Shown piece after piece: positions 1-9,601 of a stretch of DNA of 52,964 nt; positions within the stretch are counted from its first letter, which is position 1; every line of letters starts with the position of its first letter. The stretch lies in NCBI GenBank assembly GCA_902786275.1, contig CADACC010000006.1, forward strand, positions 1 through 52,964. Direction: 5' to 3'. The position numbers and the translations under genes were made by a program. The DNA comes from an uncultured Erysipelotrichaceae bacterium (lineage in GTDB: Bacteria; Bacillota_I; Bacilli_A; RF39; UBA660). Below the pieces are notes generated by a model. That model was not told the DNA's origin, ran no database searches, and saw only the letters and a program-made list of their open reading frames with translations.

Positions 1-2071
<2,071 letters not shown>

Positions 2072-2153
2072 ACTACTTTTGCTCTTTTCTGATAGAAATT
2101 AAATTAATTTTTATTTAATACGTCATTATTATACTATACTCTTTAAAAAAATA

Positions 2154-3110
2154 CTAATAATTATTATGAAGGTATGAGATGCCTTTTTTAGTAATAACAC
2201 GACCTTTAAATGTTCTTTTAATAAACAATAGTTCAATTAGATATTTTTCAATTATATCTTCAACAGTCTTTTTAGATTCATTTAAATAACTTGTGATTGT
2301 ATTTATTCCTACAGGCTTGTCTTTATATTCAAAATGAAGCATTTTTAAATATCTAATATCTAAATCCGTTAATCCATGTTTTTTAATACCTAGTTTTTCT
2401 AATATTTTCGTAACAAATTCTTCATCAATTAAATTTACTTTACTAATTAATGCAAAGTCATTAATTCTTTTTAAATAATTTATAGCAATTCTTGGTATTA
2501 GTCTTGAAACTGATGCAATTCTATCTAGAGCTTTATTAGTGTACTTATACTCTAGTTTATTTGATAAATTATTTAATATTTTGCTTATTTCTTTAAATGT
2601 ATAATTAGTTAAATTAAATGTGATTGAAAATCTATCAAGAAGTGGTTTAGATATTTCTTCTAGCTTTGTAGTTGCACCAATTAAGGTAAATGGTGGTAAT
2701 TCAAACTTTCTAATCTCTTTTAATGAATCACTTTTTACATTTAAATTAATATAAAAGTCTTCCATAGCAGAATATAGTACTTCTTCACAGTTTTTGTTTA
2801 GAGCATGAATTTCATCAATAAATAAAACGTCTCCTTCATTTAATTTACTTAACATAATTATTACATCTTTAACTTTTTCAATAGAGTTTGCGTTTATTAT
2901 AATTATGTTTTGATTTAATTCTTTAGCAATCAAATAAGCAAGTGATGTTTTACCGACACCAGCATGTCCAGCAAGTAGTATATGATCAAGTGAAGTATCT
3001 TTTATTTTTGCTGCTTTTATATATACTCTTAAATTATCTATTATAGTTTTTTGACCAATAAACTCTTCAAAATTATTAGGTCTTATAACATTATTATAAT
3101 CATTATTCAT
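2154..3110 (-). CDS. ruvB: Holliday junction branch migration ATPase RuvB
   Basis: AAA+ motor that drives branch migration of Holliday junctions together with RuvA. The 318-residue protein shows Walker A GHAGVGKTSLAY (about residue 48), Walker B GDVLFIDEIHAL, sensor-1 LIGATTK and the arginine-finger stretch LLDRF, followed by a C-terminal winged-helix region. It is slightly shorter than the usual 330-340 residues. Its start overlaps the end of ruvA by 8 bases, the normal ruvAB arrangement. A ruvC gene is not present; Bacillota use RecU instead. Confidence 0.96.
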   Translation of the reverse strand: MNNDYNNVIRPNNFEEFIGQKTIIDNLRVYIKAAKIKDTSLDHILLAGHAGVGKTSLAYLIAKELNQNIIIINANSIEKVKDVIIMLSKLNEGDVLFIDEIHALNKNCEEVLYSAMEDFYINLNVKSDSLKEIRKFELPPFTLIGATTKLEEISKPLLDRFSITFNLTNYTFKEISKILNNLSNKLEYKYTNKALDRIASVSRLIPRIAINYLKRINDFALISKVNLIDEEFVTKILEKLGIKKHGLTDLDIRYLKMLHFEYKDKPVGINTITSYLNESKKTVEDIIEKYLIELLFIKRTFKGRVITKKGISYLHNNY

Positions 3111-3657
3111 ATTTTAAAGTCTCCAGTAATTTTATAGCTTGCTTAATTTGAGTGTTCATGTCTTTAGTTGTATCTATTTGCTTATATATTTTAAAAATGT
3201 CATAATCATTATATTCTAGAGATCTTAGTATTGAGAGAAATTCTATATTAATATTAATTGAGTTTTCATATTTAAATTTTGATAATTTATGAATTAATTC
3301 TTTCACGTTATTTTTTGTAATCTTATTTATTTTTAATATTAAGTCTTCATCCTTACTGGCAACAATATTTAATAAATCTTCTACAGTATATTTTTTTAAT
3401 ATTAAATAAGCTGATTTAACACCAATTTTTGGTATTTCTAGAAGTTTTATAAATATATCTCGCTCTAGTTTTGTTTTAAATCCATAAAGTTCTGTAATAG
3501 AATCACTTATGTGATTATATATAAATATTTTTATATAGTAATTAAGTTTTATGTCTTTATTGTTACAAATATATATTTTATAACCTATGTTACTTATTTC
3601 TAAAACTATATAACTTTCAGATATGCTAACAACCTTACCATAAATGAAATCATACAT
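3103..3657 (-). CDS. ruvA: Holliday junction DNA-binding protein RuvA
   Basis: Binds the four-way junction and loads RuvB. The 184-residue protein begins MYDFIYGKVVSI, the family OB-fold N-terminus, followed by a helix-hairpin-helix region containing IPKIGVKSAYLILKK. The C-terminal RuvB-contacting domain is short and Lys/Ile rich. Sequence divergence is high, as with other genes here, but position and overlap with ruvB make the call firm. An RBS (GAGGT) lies just before the ATG. A hairpin terminator after obgE separates this gene from the upstream operon. Confidence 0.93.
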   Translation of the reverse strand: MYDFIYGKVVSISESYIVLEISNIGYKIYICNNKDIKLNYYIKIFIYNHISDSITELYGFKTKLERDIFIKLLEIPKIGVKSAYLILKKYTVEDLLNIVASKDEDLILKINKITKNNVKELIHKLSKFKYENSININIEFLSILRSLEYNDYDIFKIYKQIDTTKDMNTQIKQAIKLLETLKYE

Positions 3658-3715
3658 TTTACCTCACCTCAGGTACTGTATAATAATCTATAATCATTTA
3701 TTTTTTTGTCGAAAT

Positions 3716-3744
3716 AAAAAAGTTAACTCAAAAAGTTAACTTTT
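3716..3744 (-). terminator. Terminator after obgE
   Basis: Inverted repeat with arms 3718-3727 and 3735-3744 (GTTAAC core) and a run of A on the plus strand, giving a U-tract when read from the minus strand. It lies directly at the obgE stop codon. Confidence 0.75.
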
Positions 3745-5017
3745 ATTCTTTAAATGTAAATATATAATCTAATATTTGGACATCATCACCACGAACAGCT
3801 CCAGCTTCCTCTAAAGCTTCTTCAACTCCCATGCCTTTTAATTTACGTCCAAATCTTATTATTGATTCTTCTTCAGTGAATTTAGTCATTTTAAATAATT
3901 TTTCTATTTCTTCACCTTTAATTACCCATATTCCATTATCGTTTGTAATTGTATAAGGTCTTTCATTTTTAAACTTATATATAATGTGTGATTCAAATTC
4001 ATCATCACTATATATTGAGTCTTCTTTGATTGTATCTAAAGTATCTGCAAGCTTTTCCATAGCTTCTTCAATACCAATATTATTTAATGCACTTATTGGA
4101 TAAATATCAATTTTTGGGTATTTCTTTTTAAATGCTTTTAAATTTTCTTCAAAATCTGGTAGATCACACTTATTTGCAATAACAATTTCTTTTTTATTTG
4201 ATAATTTTTTACTATACTTTTCAAGTTCGTTTCTTATTATCTCGTAATCTTCAATAGGGTTTCTACCTTCATATCCACCCATGTCAATTATGTGTGCAAT
4301 AATTCTTGTTCTTGATGCGTGTTTTAAGAATTTATGACCAAGTCCGGCACCTTCAGATGCTCCTTCTATTAATCCAGGAAGGTCAGCAATTACAAATGAT
4401 CTATGATCTTTTAGTTTAACAACACCTAAATTAGGATTTAATGTTGTAAAATGATAAGCCGCAATTTTAGGTTTTGATGAGCTAATAACAGATAAAAGAG
4501 TTGATTTCCCTACGCTTGGAAGTCCAACTAATCCAACATCAGCCAAAACTTTTAGCTCACATTTTAAATATCTTTCTTCACCAGGTTCTCCGTATTCGCT
4601 CATTTTTGGAGCATTATCTGAATGAGTTGCAAAGGCTTTATTTCCTCTACCACCACGTCCTCCATGAGCTACAATAACTTCTTCACCATTTTTAGTTAAA
4701 TCAGCAATAACTAAATTAGTGTCCATATCAATAATTGTAGTTCCAGCTGGAACTTTTATAATAATATCTTCAGCGTTAGCTCCATTTCTATTGCTACCTT
4801 TACCATTAACCCCTTTATCACCTTTAATTATCTTTTGGTATCTTAAATCAATTAATGTTTTTAAACCTTCGTCTACTTTAAAAATAATATCTGCACCTTT
4901 GCCACCGTTACCACCATCTGGTCCACCCATTGGAACATATTTTTCACGTCTAAAAGATGTACATCCGTCTCCACCTTTTCCGGCAATAACTTTTATTGTA
5001 AGTTCATCTACAAACAT
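3743..5017 (-). CDS. obgE: Obg/CgtA GTPase
   Basis: Ribosome-associated GTPase involved in 50S subunit assembly and stress signalling. The 424-residue protein has the glycine-rich Obg fold at residues 1-158 (GGDGCTSFRREKYVPMGGPD), a GTPase domain with G1 GLPSVGKST, G3 DLPGLIEGA and G4 NKCD, and a C-terminal OCT domain of about 70 residues ending near DYIFTFKE. Domain order and length match the Bacillus protein. It lies downstream of the rplU-prp-rpmA cluster, as in Bacillus, but trmB and a small unknown gene intervene. The ATG is preceded by GAAGGTGA. Confidence 0.97.
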   Translation of the reverse strand: MFVDELTIKVIAGKGGDGCTSFRREKYVPMGGPDGGNGGKGADIIFKVDEGLKTLIDLRYQKIIKGDKGVNGKGSNRNGANAEDIIIKVPAGTTIIDMDTNLVIADLTKNGEEVIVAHGGRGGRGNKAFATHSDNAPKMSEYGEPGEERYLKCELKVLADVGLVGLPSVGKSTLLSVISSSKPKIAAYHFTTLNPNLGVVKLKDHRSFVIADLPGLIEGASEGAGLGHKFLKHASRTRIIAHIIDMGGYEGRNPIEDYEIIRNELEKYSKKLSNKKEIVIANKCDLPDFEENLKAFKKKYPKIDIYPISALNNIGIEEAMEKLADTLDTIKEDSIYSDDEFESHIIYKFKNERPYTITNDNGIWVIKGEEIEKLFKMTKFTEEESIIRFGRKLKGMGVEEALEEAGAVRGDDVQILDYIFTFKE

Positions 5018-5074
5018 CTAAATCACCTTCTTTTTAATGTTACCATAAAGAAAAAATATAAACTAGAGTTAAGT

Positions 5075-5401
5075 TTAATTTACTCTAGTATTTTCATTAT
5101 TAATATATTTATGTAATCTATTTGAATATTCCACGTAATCGGGAGATACTTCTCTAATATCAATACCTTGAAGTAAATATTTTTTTAAAATATTCTTTTT
5201 ATTAATTTTAAATAAAAATCTTATTCTATCAGTTTCATATTCATTAAATGGTTCAACTTCACAATTATTTAAATTTAAAATTTTTTTTACAAAACTCATA
5301 AGTTCAGGTTTATATTCAATTTTTACGCTAGGATTTAATCCTTGATACATAAAAAATATGATACAACTATATACACTTTCTGGAGTAATTTTACTTCCCA
5401 T
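5075..5401 (-). CDS. Hypothetical protein, 108 residues
   Basis: Not recognised. A small protein without signal peptide or membrane segment, charged and helical in character. Its N-terminus (ITPESVYSCIIFFMYQG) is the most hydrophobic part. The RBS GAGGGGT lies just before the ATG, so translation is credible. It sits between trmB and obgE. In Bacillus the gene before obg is spo0B, but this product is too short and shows no phosphotransferase His motif, so I do not make that call. It probably belongs to the obgE transcript, 57 bases upstream. Confidence 0.65.
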   Translation of the reverse strand: MGSKITPESVYSCIIFFMYQGLNPSVKIEYKPELMSFVKKILNLNNCEVEPFNEYETDRIRFLFKINKKNILKKYLLQGIDIREVSPDYVEYSNRLHKYINNENTRVN

Positions 5402-5458
5402 AACAACCCCTCAAATCCAATATATATATTAACATATGTTCGATATAATGTCAAAATT

Positions 5459-5490
5459 AAAGTGTTTACAGGTTAAACTGTAAACACTTT
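5459..5490 (-). terminator. Terminator after trmB
   Basis: Perfect 13-base inverted repeat (5459-5471 and 5478-5490) with a 6-base loop directly after the trmB stop codon, followed on the minus strand by a T-rich stretch. Confidence 0.8.
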
Positions 5491-5491
5491 A

Positions 5492-6130
5492 CTATTCATC
5501 AAACTTAGCATCTAAATAATATATCTGTCTATGTTCTTTAAAGTATTGCATTTCAAAATCTGTCATATAGTTTTCGATTTTTCTTTCATCATGGTGTAAA
5601 TCTAAACTTACAAGATCAAATGTGTACCAGTAGTTACTTAAACTTTCTAGAGCGGATGCAAATAATATTTTATTATCTGTTTTCATAATTATATGTTTGT
5701 GTTTTTTAAAAACACGATCATATAAACTTAAATAACTTGCATGTGTAAATCTTTTCTTCTCATCAGCTTTTCTTGGCCATGGTTCAGAGAAAGTTAAGTA
5801 AATAGTATCTATTTCTTTTCCAAAAAAATTTATTATATTTCTTGCATCAGCACATATTAATTTTAAGTTATCAAGTTCATTAGAACCTATCTTATTTACT
5901 GCTGTTGCTATTTGATTTTGATCGTATTCAAGTCCAATATAATTAATATTTGGATGATGTTTAGCCATTTCTATAATAAAGTTTCCTCTACCAGTTCCAA
6001 GTTCAAGGCATATTGGATTATTATTACCAAATAATTCTTTCCATTTTCCTTTATAACTTGCTGGGTTTTTAATTAAACAATCCTTATATTTATTAATACT
6101 ACCCGCATTTTTTACAACATTATATTTCAT
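5492..6130 (-). CDS. trmB: tRNA (guanine-N7)-methyltransferase TrmB
   Basis: Methylates G46 in the tRNA variable loop using S-adenosylmethionine. The 212-residue protein has the SAM-binding motif LELGTGRGNF (about residue 41), the acidic LEYDQNQI strand end, and the TrmB signature LTFSEPWPRKADEKKRFTH, which contains the substrate-binding residues. Length is typical. It is a single gene between rpmA and the 108-residue unknown gene, with its own terminator at 5459-5490. RBS GAGGTGAAAC precedes the ATG. Confidence 0.96.
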   Translation of the reverse strand: MKYNVVKNAGSINKYKDCLIKNPASYKGKWKELFGNNNPICLELGTGRGNFIIEMAKHHPNINYIGLEYDQNQIATAVNKIGSNELDNLKLICADARNIINFFGKEIDTIYLTFSEPWPRKADEKKRFTHASYLSLYDRVFKKHKHIIMKTDNKILFASALESLSNYWYTFDLVSLDLHHDERKIENYMTDFEMQYFKEHRQIYYLDAKFDE

Positions 6131-6167
6131 AATGTTTCACCTCTTCGTTTATATATTATCATAAGAA

Positions 6168-6196
6168 TAAAAAAATATCACTTTTTTAGTGATATT
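6168..6196 (-). terminator. Terminator after rpmA
   Basis: Arms 6174-6182 and 6188-6196 (AATATCACT/AGTGATATT) with an A-run on the plus strand, which reads as a U-tract from the minus strand. It closes the rplU-prp-rpmA operon. Confidence 0.75.
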
Positions 6197-6488
6197 ATTT
6201 TACTTCATAAACAGAAACTTTTCTTTTATCTCTTCCAAGTCTTTCAAATTTAACTTGTCCATCAATTAGTGCAAATAATGTATGATCTTTTCCCATACCA
6301 ACATTTGTACCAGGATAAACTTTAGTTCCTCTTTGTCTATAAATAATAGATCCAGCACTAATTACTTCACCGTCAGCTGCTTTAGCACCTAAACGTCTAC
6401 CTCTTGAGTCACGACCATTATGAGTTGAACCCTGAGCTTTAACGTGTGCGAATCTTTGTATATTTAAACATAAATGTAACATACTCAT
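6195..6488 (-). CDS. rpmA: Ribosomal protein bL27 with Prp-cleaved N-terminal extension
   Basis: Component of the 50S subunit at the peptidyl-transferase centre. The body ([16 protein letters not shown], then [12 protein letters not shown]) is unmistakable. The first 13 residues form the extension that Firmicutes remove with the Prp protease: LNIQRF followed by A corresponds to the known LNLQFF-A site, so cleavage is predicted after Phe13. The site is unusual in having Arg for the first Phe. The prp stop and this ATG are adjacent, with AGGAG inside the end of prp; a second ATG two codons in is also possible. Confidence 0.96.
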   Translation of the reverse strand: MSMLHLCLNIQRFAHVKAQGSTHNGRDSRGRRLGAKAADGEVISAGSIIYRQRGTKVYPGTNVGMGKDHTLFALIDGQVKFERLGRDKRKVSVYEVK

Positions 6489-6788
6489 CTATTCTCCTTT
6501 ACTAATTTTTATATTATCAGGATACTGTCTTTCTAAATCTTCTAAACATGTAATCATATTAGAAAAAACTTTTTTTACATTTTCATCATTAGTATTATTA
6601 ATAATTTCAATTTTATTTAAATCATCAGTATACTTAACATCTTTATTAAATTCGATTGCTAAGTTCACACTTGATAGAATAATACTTGATGCAGATGCAC
6701 AAACAATATCTTTTCCTTGATCGGCATATCCAGCATGCCCTGTTATTTTTAAATTTTTAAAATCATTATTATATACTACTTTTATCAT
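6489..6788 (-). CDS. prp: Ribosomal-processing cysteine protease Prp
   Basis: Cysteine protease that removes the N-terminal extension of bL27, essential where L27 carries it. The 99-residue protein has the catalytic pair in order: His in the GHAGYADQGKDIVC stretch and Cys in DIVCASAS. Its gene lies between rplU and rpmA, as in Bacillus and Staphylococcus. It begins 2 bases after the rplU stop and its stop codon abuts the rpmA start, so the three are one translationally coupled unit. Length is slightly below the usual 106-112. Confidence 0.93.
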   Translation of the reverse strand: MIKVVYNNDFKNLKITGHAGYADQGKDIVCASASSIILSSVNLAIEFNKDVKYTDDLNKIEIINNTNDENVKKVFSNMITCLEDLERQYPDNIKISKGE

Positions 6789-6790
6789 AA

Positions 6791-7093
6791 TTATTTAACA
6801 GAAATCTTTTTAACCACTAACTTAGTATATGGTTGACGATGTCCTTGAGTATTACGATATTTTTTCTTAGGTCTAAATTTAAAAACAACGATTTTTTTAG
6901 CTTTACCTTGTTTTTCTACTGAACAAACAACTTTAGCTCCATCAACATATGGAGTTCCAGCTTTGCCATCAACATATAAAACATCAGTAAATGTTACTTC
7001 TGAACCAACTTCTTTATCTAATTTTTCAACATAGATAGTTTCGCCTTCAGAAACATAATATTGTTTTCCACCTGTAACAAATATAGCTTTCAT
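6791..7093 (-). CDS. rplU: Ribosomal protein bL21
   Basis: Structural protein of the 50S subunit. The 100-residue product shows the family start [17 protein letters not shown] and the conserved RNA-binding end [17 protein letters not shown]. It is the first gene of the rplU-prp-rpmA operon. A strong RBS (AAGGAGG) lies 9 bases before the ATG, preceded by a roughly 110-base GC-richer leader that probably regulates the operon (entry at 7098-7205). Confidence 0.97.
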   Translation of the reverse strand: MKAIFVTGGKQYYVSEGETIYVEKLDKEVGSEVTFTDVLYVDGKAGTPYVDGAKVVCSVEKQGKAKKIVVFKFRPKKKYRNTQGHRQPYTKLVVKKISVK

Positions 7094-7097
7094 CCAA

Positions 7098-7205
7098 CAT
7101 TACCTCCTTATATATATTTTTGAGTCACGCCTTTAAGGTACATAAGTTTGTTTTTTAATAGAAAACCTTTTTAGTGCGGTTTTTCCGGGAAAGCCCTTCA
7201 AACGT
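7098..7205 (-). promoter_or_regulatory. rplU 5' leader, candidate L21 leader RNA
   Basis: Between the spoIVFB stop and rplU lies a conspicuously GC-richer, structured stretch ending in the AAGGAGG site. On the minus strand it contains short complementary elements (GGG-CTTT-CCC, CGG-AAAAA-CCG) and a CCTTAAAGG palindrome. Firmicutes commonly carry an L21 leader RNA here that lets L21 repress its own operon. Position and composition fit; I cannot confirm the consensus fold by eye. Confidence 0.55.
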
Positions 7206-7216
7206 AGATAATAATA

Positions 7217-7966
7217 TCAAATATTAGAACAATTGTCAAACTTATTTCGTAATATTTCTTGCTCGTTTTTAAGCTTTTTATCAAAGAAAAATGATAGTTC
7301 TTCTCTTTTTAATTTCTTTAAATTAACTTTTTGATGATATTTTACTTTTTTATAATGAAAATCACCTAGTAGTCTTTCCAAATAAAACATATTTATTAGC
7401 ATCTTTTTATTCTTTAATTCTTTTATAAACATAATTAATAAAAAGGTTGCTAAGATAAAGTTCAAACTACTATTTTTTATTCCATAAATTAAAAAAACAA
7501 TATAAAGTATTATATTTAAAAAATAAAGTAATTTTAATGAATAATAATATGGAATATATCTCGAAAATAAATTAAACATTATTTTACTTCCATCAAGTGG
7601 TATTAGAGGTATAAGATTCAATAATATTAATGATACATTAATATCCAACAAAACCTTACTTCTAATAAAGAAGATACTAATAAATATAAATATTACTTGA
7701 AATATAAATCCACCTGAAGATATAAGCAAATCTTTATATATTTCACAATTAATCTTTTTATCTATTTTAATAATTCCACCAAAGGGATATACATCTATTT
7801 TCTCTATTTTAAAGTGAAACAATTTTATAAAATATATATGACCAAGTTCATGAATTAAAAAAGTTAAAAAAAATAAAGTAAATACGTAAAAATACCCTGA
7901 ATAAATATATAAAGCAATTACAAAATATGTGCTTAGATTAATTTTTATTCTTTTTATAGTCTTCAT
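7217..7966 (-). CDS. spoIVFB: SpoIVFB-like M50 site-2 membrane metalloprotease
   Basis: Intramembrane zinc protease. The sequence has HELGH in a hydrophobic helix (about residues 39-43), the PFGG loop, and NLIPLIPLDG carrying the third zinc-ligand Asp, with about five hydrophobic segments. The gene sits directly before rplU and after the SpoIVFA-like frame, the Bacillus order; in Bacillus the enzyme cleaves pro-sigma-K during sporulation. The substrate here is unknown. I chose the ATG at 7966 because it leaves a normal 38-residue lead to HELGH; ATG 7984 is possible. It overlaps the end of the SpoIVFA frame by 29 bases and ends in TGA, evidence for the standard code. Confidence 0.82.
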   Translation of the reverse strand: MKTIKRIKINLSTYFVIALYIYSGYFYVFTLFFLTFLIHELGHIYFIKLFHFKIEKIDVYPFGGIIKIDKKINCEIYKDLLISSGGFIFQVIFIFISIFFIRSKVLLDINVSLILLNLIPLIPLDGSKIMFNLFSRYIPYYYSLKLLYFLNIILYIVFLIYGIKNSSLNFILATFLLIMFIKELKNKKMLINMFYLERLLGDFHYKKVKYHQKVNLKKLKREELSFFFDKKLKNEQEILRNKFDNCSNI

Positions 7967-8249
7967 ATTTAATATATTTACCATCTTTCTCAATAAGAAG
8001 ATAAATGTATTCGCTTTTACTTGATCCAATTAAACTATTTTTATTTAAATACTCATATGGTTTAACATCACTATTTTCAATATTTCCATACCATATATTA
8101 TATCCGTCAATGCCTTGCACAATAATTGTTTCGTTAAAATTTTCTTTAGGCCCTTTATAAATTACAATTCCGCTTTCAATTGTTCCAATTGGAGCATTAG
8201 TTGCAACTTTTATGAAATTCTTCTGAGTTAACCATTTTGTTTTCATCAT
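7938..8249 (-). CDS. SpoIVFA-like protein, C-terminal (degenerate LytM/M23) part, frameshifted
   Basis: This frame encodes a degenerate LytM/M23-type domain: APIGTIESGIVIYKG, then a YGNIENSDVKPYEYLNKNSLIG stretch read as YGNI...V...LIG, and IYLLIEKDGK where an active M23 peptidase would have the HxH zinc motif. That inactive form is typical of SpoIVFA, the inhibitor and scaffold of SpoIVFB. The frame has no good RBS before its ATG, and its first dozen residues look out of frame. It joins naturally to the preceding frame if one base near 8214 is skipped. It is most likely the second half of one gene spanning 7938-8466. Confidence 0.7.
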   Translation of the reverse strand: MMKTKWLTQKNFIKVATNAPIGTIESGIVIYKGPKENFNETIIVQGIDGYNIWYGNIENSDVKPYEYLNKNSLIGSSKSEYIYLLIEKDGKYIKYEDYKKNKN

Positions 8250-8466
8250 TTTTTAAATATAATACTTCCTTACCTATAATTTTTTTAGAGAGTTTATTTA
8301 TTTTTATAAAATTAAGTGACTTGTTAAATATTTCATTTTTTATGTCATTTATGAACTTTGGATTGTGTTTTTTTATAATTAATATTCCTAATATTACTAT
8401 AACTATAATAAATATTTTACTTATTAATTTACTTATGCTTTTCTTTAATTTATATCTTTTTTTCAT
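8197..8466 (-). CDS. SpoIVFA-like protein, N-terminal membrane part, frameshifted
   Basis: The frame starts with a Lys-rich cytoplasmic stretch, then one membrane helix (about residues 18-30, IFIIVIVILGILII), then the SpoIVFA-type juxtamembrane pattern PKFINDI...SLNFIKINKL..KIIGK. The last residues (HKSCN) are probably junk produced by a +1 shift at about 8214. Without the extra base, EEF would continue into IKVATNAPIG of the next frame. Whether this is a sequencing error, a true mutation or a programmed shift cannot be told here. In position it matches spoIVFA between mreD and spoIVFB, with minCD missing. Confidence 0.68.
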   Translation of the reverse strand: MKKRYKLKKSISKLISKIFIIVIVILGILIIKKHNPKFINDIKNEIFNKSLNFIKINKLSKKIIGKEVLYLKNDENKMVNSEEFHKSCN

Positions 8467-8493
8467 ACATAATTATATTAAAAAATATAGTTT

Positions 8494-8856
8494 TTATGAC
8501 TGTTTAAATAAAACATTATATTTATAACTAAACTGAATATTTATAACTAAACTGATAATATATGACGGCGTAATCATAAAATATAAATTATTTAAAGCTA
8601 ATAAATTTGATGCTATAAAAACATTATAAATCAATATATAGAATTTAAATAAATTCTTGCTCTTCTTTGGATACAAGTAATACGTTAATAGCATAATAAT
8701 AGTTGATGTGAAATAATAGTTTAAAAGTGTTATATCAAATAATAAGCCGTACATAGCATAATAAGTAATATGTCTTTTTTTCTTTATTAGATATGAAAGA
8801 AAAGGGAAAAATAAAATACAGCTATATATATTTGAAAATATATCAATTATTATCAT
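8494..8856 (-). CDS. mreD: MreD-like rod-shape membrane protein (short)
   Basis: Called mainly from position: it follows mreC with a 14-base overlap, as mreD does. The 120-residue product is almost entirely hydrophobic, with about four membrane segments, consistent with MreD but shorter than the usual 160-170 residues. Sequence similarity is weak, as is normal for this family. The last 15 or so residues are affected by a 19-base tandem duplication at 8517-8554 that changes the frame of the C-terminus. MreD acts with MreC, RodA and PBP2 in lateral wall synthesis; no mreB lies in this window. Confidence 0.65.
   Translation of the reverse strand: MIIIDIFSNIYSCILFFPFLSYLIKKKRHITYYAMYGLLFDITLLNYYFTSTIIMLLTYYLYPKKSKNLFKFYILIYNVFIASNLLALNNLYFMITPSYIISLVINIQFSYKYNVLFKQS
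8517..8554. repeat. 19-base tandem duplication at the mreD 3' end
   Basis: Two adjacent copies (8517-8535 and 8536-8554) identical except for the first base. As 19 is not a multiple of three, the duplication shifts the reading frame of the last mreD codons. With a single copy, the frame would instead end at a TAA about 35 bases further on. Confidence 0.8.
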
Positions 8857-9466
8857 TTATAACTCCTAAATAACGGATTTTATATGGATTTACATTAAAT
8901 GTTATATATATTCTATCTTTTTCTATTTCTTTCACTTTTCCAACAGGAATATTTGAAGATGAATAATTATATTTTGATGTAAATACAACATCATTTTTCT
9001 CAACATTACTACAGTTAATTAAATCATTTATGTAGTATTTATTATTCTTAACTCTAAGGGTTCCAAAACATTCATTTATTTCAACTGCAATATTAGTTTT
9101 ATTTGAGTAAATAAGTCTGACAATTGAAAAATCTTTGAATACTTTTATGGTTTCTCCTACTAAGCCATCACTATTTACAACAAAAGATAATTCTTTAATT
9201 CCGTCATTACTTCCCTTATTAATAATAACTAAATTGTTAAGTTTTTTTATAGATAAATTTATGATTTCAGCTGGTGTAAATGTATAATTCTCTCTAAGCA
9301 AATCATAAGTGTTTTTTATCTCTTTGTATTCTTTTTCATATTTTGGAGTGCTATTTTTAGTCAATTTTTGAAAATTATTTTTAGTAAACGAAATTTTATA
9401 CATAAATATACATAGTATTAGCACTATTGTAATTATAAAATTAACCACAATCTTTTCCATTTTCAT
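8843..9466 (-). CDS. mreC: Rod-shape determining protein MreC
   Basis: Scaffold of the elongasome outside the membrane. The 207-residue protein has one N-terminal membrane helix (residues 5-25), a short coiled-coil stretch rich in Lys/Glu, and a beta-domain with the MreC hallmarks: VINKGSNDGIKELSFVVNSDGLVGE and, near the end, IPVGKVKEI. It is short compared with the usual 270-290 residues, mainly in the coiled coil. It overlaps mreD by 14 bases. The start has GGTGAG as RBS, and the stop is TGA. Confidence 0.9.
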   Translation of the reverse strand: MKMEKIVVNFIITIVLILCIFMYKISFTKNNFQKLTKNSTPKYEKEYKEIKNTYDLLRENYTFTPAEIINLSIKKLNNLVIINKGSNDGIKELSFVVNSDGLVGETIKVFKDFSIVRLIYSNKTNIAVEINECFGTLRVKNNKYYINDLINCSNVEKNDVVFTSKYNYSSSNIPVGKVKEIEKDRIYITFNVNPYKIRYLGVINDNN

Positions 9467-9539
9467 AAATACTCACCATTAATAGTATTTGATAATGTTT
9501 TAAAATTATAAAAAATTGTTTTTAATTGATTAATATTTC

Positions 9540-9568
9540 TTGATAGGATTTAAAAATTATAGTATACT
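9540..9568 (+). promoter_or_regulatory. Sigma-A type promoter of the pilus ATPase gene
   Basis: TTGATA (9540-9545) and TATACT (9563-9568) separated by 17 bases, 33 bases before the ATG at 9602. It faces away from mreC, which is divergent. Confidence 0.7.
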
Positions 9569-9601
9569 AATAAAGAGAATAAAGGATTAGACGGTGATAC
9601 A

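Noticed and set aside
4719-5021. Open frame on the plus strand, Pro/Leu/Ser-rich
   Set aside because: It is antisense to the glycine-rich N-terminus of obgE; composition is that of a mirrored Gly-rich gene, and there is no RBS.
5075-5401. spo0B, from its position before obgE
   Set aside because: The protein is only 108 residues and shows none of the Spo0B phosphotransferase features.
7217-8845. Possible use of UGA as tryptophan (Mycoplasma code), suggested by the low GC content
   Set aside because: mreC and spoIVFB end in TGA at sensible places and Trp residues such as in WCGPCK are TGG, so the standard code fits.
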